Assembly: GCF_900105675.1 (NCBI RefSeq)
Contig: NZ_LT629786.1
Coordinates: 1,674,001-1,738,000, forward strand
DNA length: 64,000 bases
Direction: 5' to 3'
Origin: Pseudomonas synxantha
GTDB taxonomy: Bacteria > Pseudomonadota > Gammaproteobacteria > Pseudomonadales > Pseudomonadaceae
Part shown: in pieces, positions 62,955-64,000 of the stretch
Layout: each line of letters opens with the position of its first letter
Numbering within the stretch: the first letter of the stretch is position 1
The notes under the pieces: generated by a model
Seen by the model: only the letters and a program-made list of their open reading frames with translations
Databases searched by the model: none
What the model was told of the DNA's origin: nothing
Position numbers and translations under genes: made by a program

Positions 62955-64000
62955 TCAGTGCTTGGTCAGTTGAATTTGTTGCCTGGCCAGCTTCACCACA
63001 TTCTCCACGGTGAACCCGAACTTCTCCTGCAACTTGGCCAGCGGTGCCGAGGCGCCGAAGCTGTTCATCACTATTTTGGCGCCGGTCTGCCCGACATAAC
63101 GGGCCCAACCCAAGGGACCTGCCTGCTCCACCACGACCCGGGCTTTTACTGCCGGCGGCAAGACGCTGTCGCGGTAAGCCTGGTCTTGATCTTCAAACAA
63201 CTCCCAGCTCGGCATCGATACCACCTGCGCGGCAACGCCTTCGCCCTTGAGCTGTTCATAGGCAGCCACTGCGAGACTAACCTCACTGCCTGTGGCGATC
63301 AGAATAACCTCGGGTTGATCCGCACCGGCCAGCACATACGCCCCCTTGGCCGCCCCGGACGCTGGCGCATACTGGCTGCGATCCAACGTGGGCAGCGGCT
63401 GGCGCGACAGCACCACACAGCTCGGCCGATGGGTTTGGGCCAGGGCCACTTTCCACAGTTCCAGGGTTTCATTCGCGTCACCCGGGCGCAGGGTCAGCAG
63501 CCCCGGGGTGGCGCGCAGTTGGGTCAGGTGTTCGATAGGTTGGTGCGTTGGCCCATCCTCGCCTACGCCGATGGAATCATGGGTGAATACGAAGATTACC
63601 GGCAGTTCCATGATCGCCGCCAGGCGGATCGGCGGTTTCATGTAGTCGCTGAACACCAGGAAGGTCGAGGTGTACGGACGCAGGTAGGACAGTGCCATGC
63701 CGTTGGCAATCGCGCCCATGGCATGTTCGCGGATACCGAAGTGCAGGTTGCGCCCACTGTAGTCATCTGCGCTGAAACGCCCGGCGCCGTCGAAGGTGAG
63801 GTTGGTCTTGGTCGAGGGCGACAAATCCGCCGAGCCGCCCAGCAGCCACGGGATTTGCTGGGCAAAGGCATTCAGCACTTCGCCACCCGAGGCACGACTG
63901 GCGACGCCTTTGGCATCGGCGGCGAAGCTCGGCAGGTGCGCTTGCCACTGCTCGGGCATTTCCCCGGCGCGCATGCGCTGCAGTTCATCGGCCCGTTGCG
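62955..64000 (-). CDS. Transketolase (partial, N-terminus beyond window)
   Basis: About 348 residues of the C-terminal half are visible and the frame is open to the edge (ADELQRMRAGEM). It has the TPP-binding-side FGIREHAMGAIANGMAL, HDSIGVGEDGPTHQPIEHL and the C-terminal domain ATGSEVSLAVAAYE. Transketolase moves two-carbon units in the pentose phosphate pathway. The tail (STKTNLTF, LPSWEL-like MPSWELFEDQ) and the neighbourhood, which lacks the epd-pgk genes usually next to the Pseudomonas housekeeping tkt, suggest a second copy; this is inference. Confidence 0.92.
   Translation of the reverse strand, partial: QRADELQRMRAGEMPEQWQAHLPSFAADAKGVASRASGGEVLNAFAQQIPWLLGGSADLSPSTKTNLTFDGAGRFSADDYSGRNLHFGIREHAMGAIANGMALSYLRPYTSTFLVFSDYMKPPIRLAAIMELPVIFVFTHDSIGVGEDGPTHQPIEHLTQLRATPGLLTLRPGDANETLELWKVALAQTHRPSCVVLSRQPLPTLDRSQYAPASGAAKGAYVLAGADQPEVILIATGSEVSLAVAAYEQLKGEGVAAQVVSMPSWELFEDQDQAYRDSVLPPAVKARVVVEQAGPLGWARYVGQTGAKIVMNSFGASAPLAKLQEKFGFTVENVVKLARQQIQLTKH

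Overview
The window is 64 kb of GC-rich, gene-dense chromosome from a fluorescent Pseudomonas, most likely the P. fluorescens group. The assignment rests on many copies of an intergenic palindrome pair (GTGGGAGGGGGCTTGC ... GCAAGCCCCCTCCCAC) typical of that group, on strong third-position GC bias that produces long antisense shadow frames, and on the gene families present (AcoR/acoABC, lexA2-imuA-imuB-dnaE2, DUF3077). I see no phage, IS transposase, CRISPR array, tRNA or rRNA.

Layout. 1-4.2 kb: an RND efflux pump (cut by the window edge) with its lipoprotein adaptor, transcribed leftward behind a perfect AT-rich palindrome, next to the C-terminal remnant of an MFS transporter. 4.3-9.5 kb: pirin, an MscS channel fused to a cyclic-nucleotide domain, an AhpD-like protein and a TonB-dependent receptor. 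9.5-15.8 kb: an acetoin/butanediol locus (SDR, AcoR, acoABC) with matching TGAGAC-N5-GTCTCA palindromes before the SDR and before acoA, the latter followed by a sigma-54 promoter. 16-20.8 kb: an AraC regulator divergent from a polyamine-type operon (glutamine-synthetase-like ligase, PotF-like binding protein, FAD oxidoreductase). 21-26 kb: an EamA exporter, a LysR gene divergent from an AKR-SDR-SRPBCC operon, and a small P-loop kinase. 26-30.6 kb: a divergent DapF paralogue, an overlapping RsbQ-like hydrolase/PAS histidine kinase pair, a TPM protein, and a small protein with internal repeats. 31.5-42.9 kb: two 400-444 bp REP-bounded repeats in opposite orientation enclose about 10.5 kb. This segment holds a DUF3077 gene with a structured leader, an NCS1 permease with a divergent LysR gene, an FMO-Rid-DUF1028-ArgE operon, a divergent two-component pair, a lipoprotein and a GNAT protein. 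43-52.3 kb: copper handling (PCuAC, SCO, DUF2946), then small stress-type genes (hemerythrin, PfpI, DUF4142, DUF72), an FMN hydroxyacid dehydrogenase, a lipoprotein hydrolase and a Nudix hydrolase. 52.5-62.6 kb: a tightly coupled lexA2-imuA-imuB-dnaE2 mutagenesis operon, followed by a hybrid histidine kinase and a UvrA2 paralogue that share an ATGA overlap. 62.6-64 kb: a tandem duplication scar, then a transketolase cut by the right edge.

Functional logic. The acetoin block oxidises butanediol/acetoin to acetyl-CoA under AcoR and sigma-54. The polyamine block would glutamylate and oxidise an amine that a periplasmic protein captures. The lexA2 operon provides SOS-induced translesion synthesis and sits beside a second UvrA.

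The signals most worth following are the RsbQ-PAS-kinase pair, the structured DUF3077 leader, the FMO-Rid-DUF1028-ArgE operon, the repeat protein at 30.3-30.6 kb, and the paired operators and repeats listed in the findings. All functions are read from sequence features and remembered family knowledge; no database search was run.
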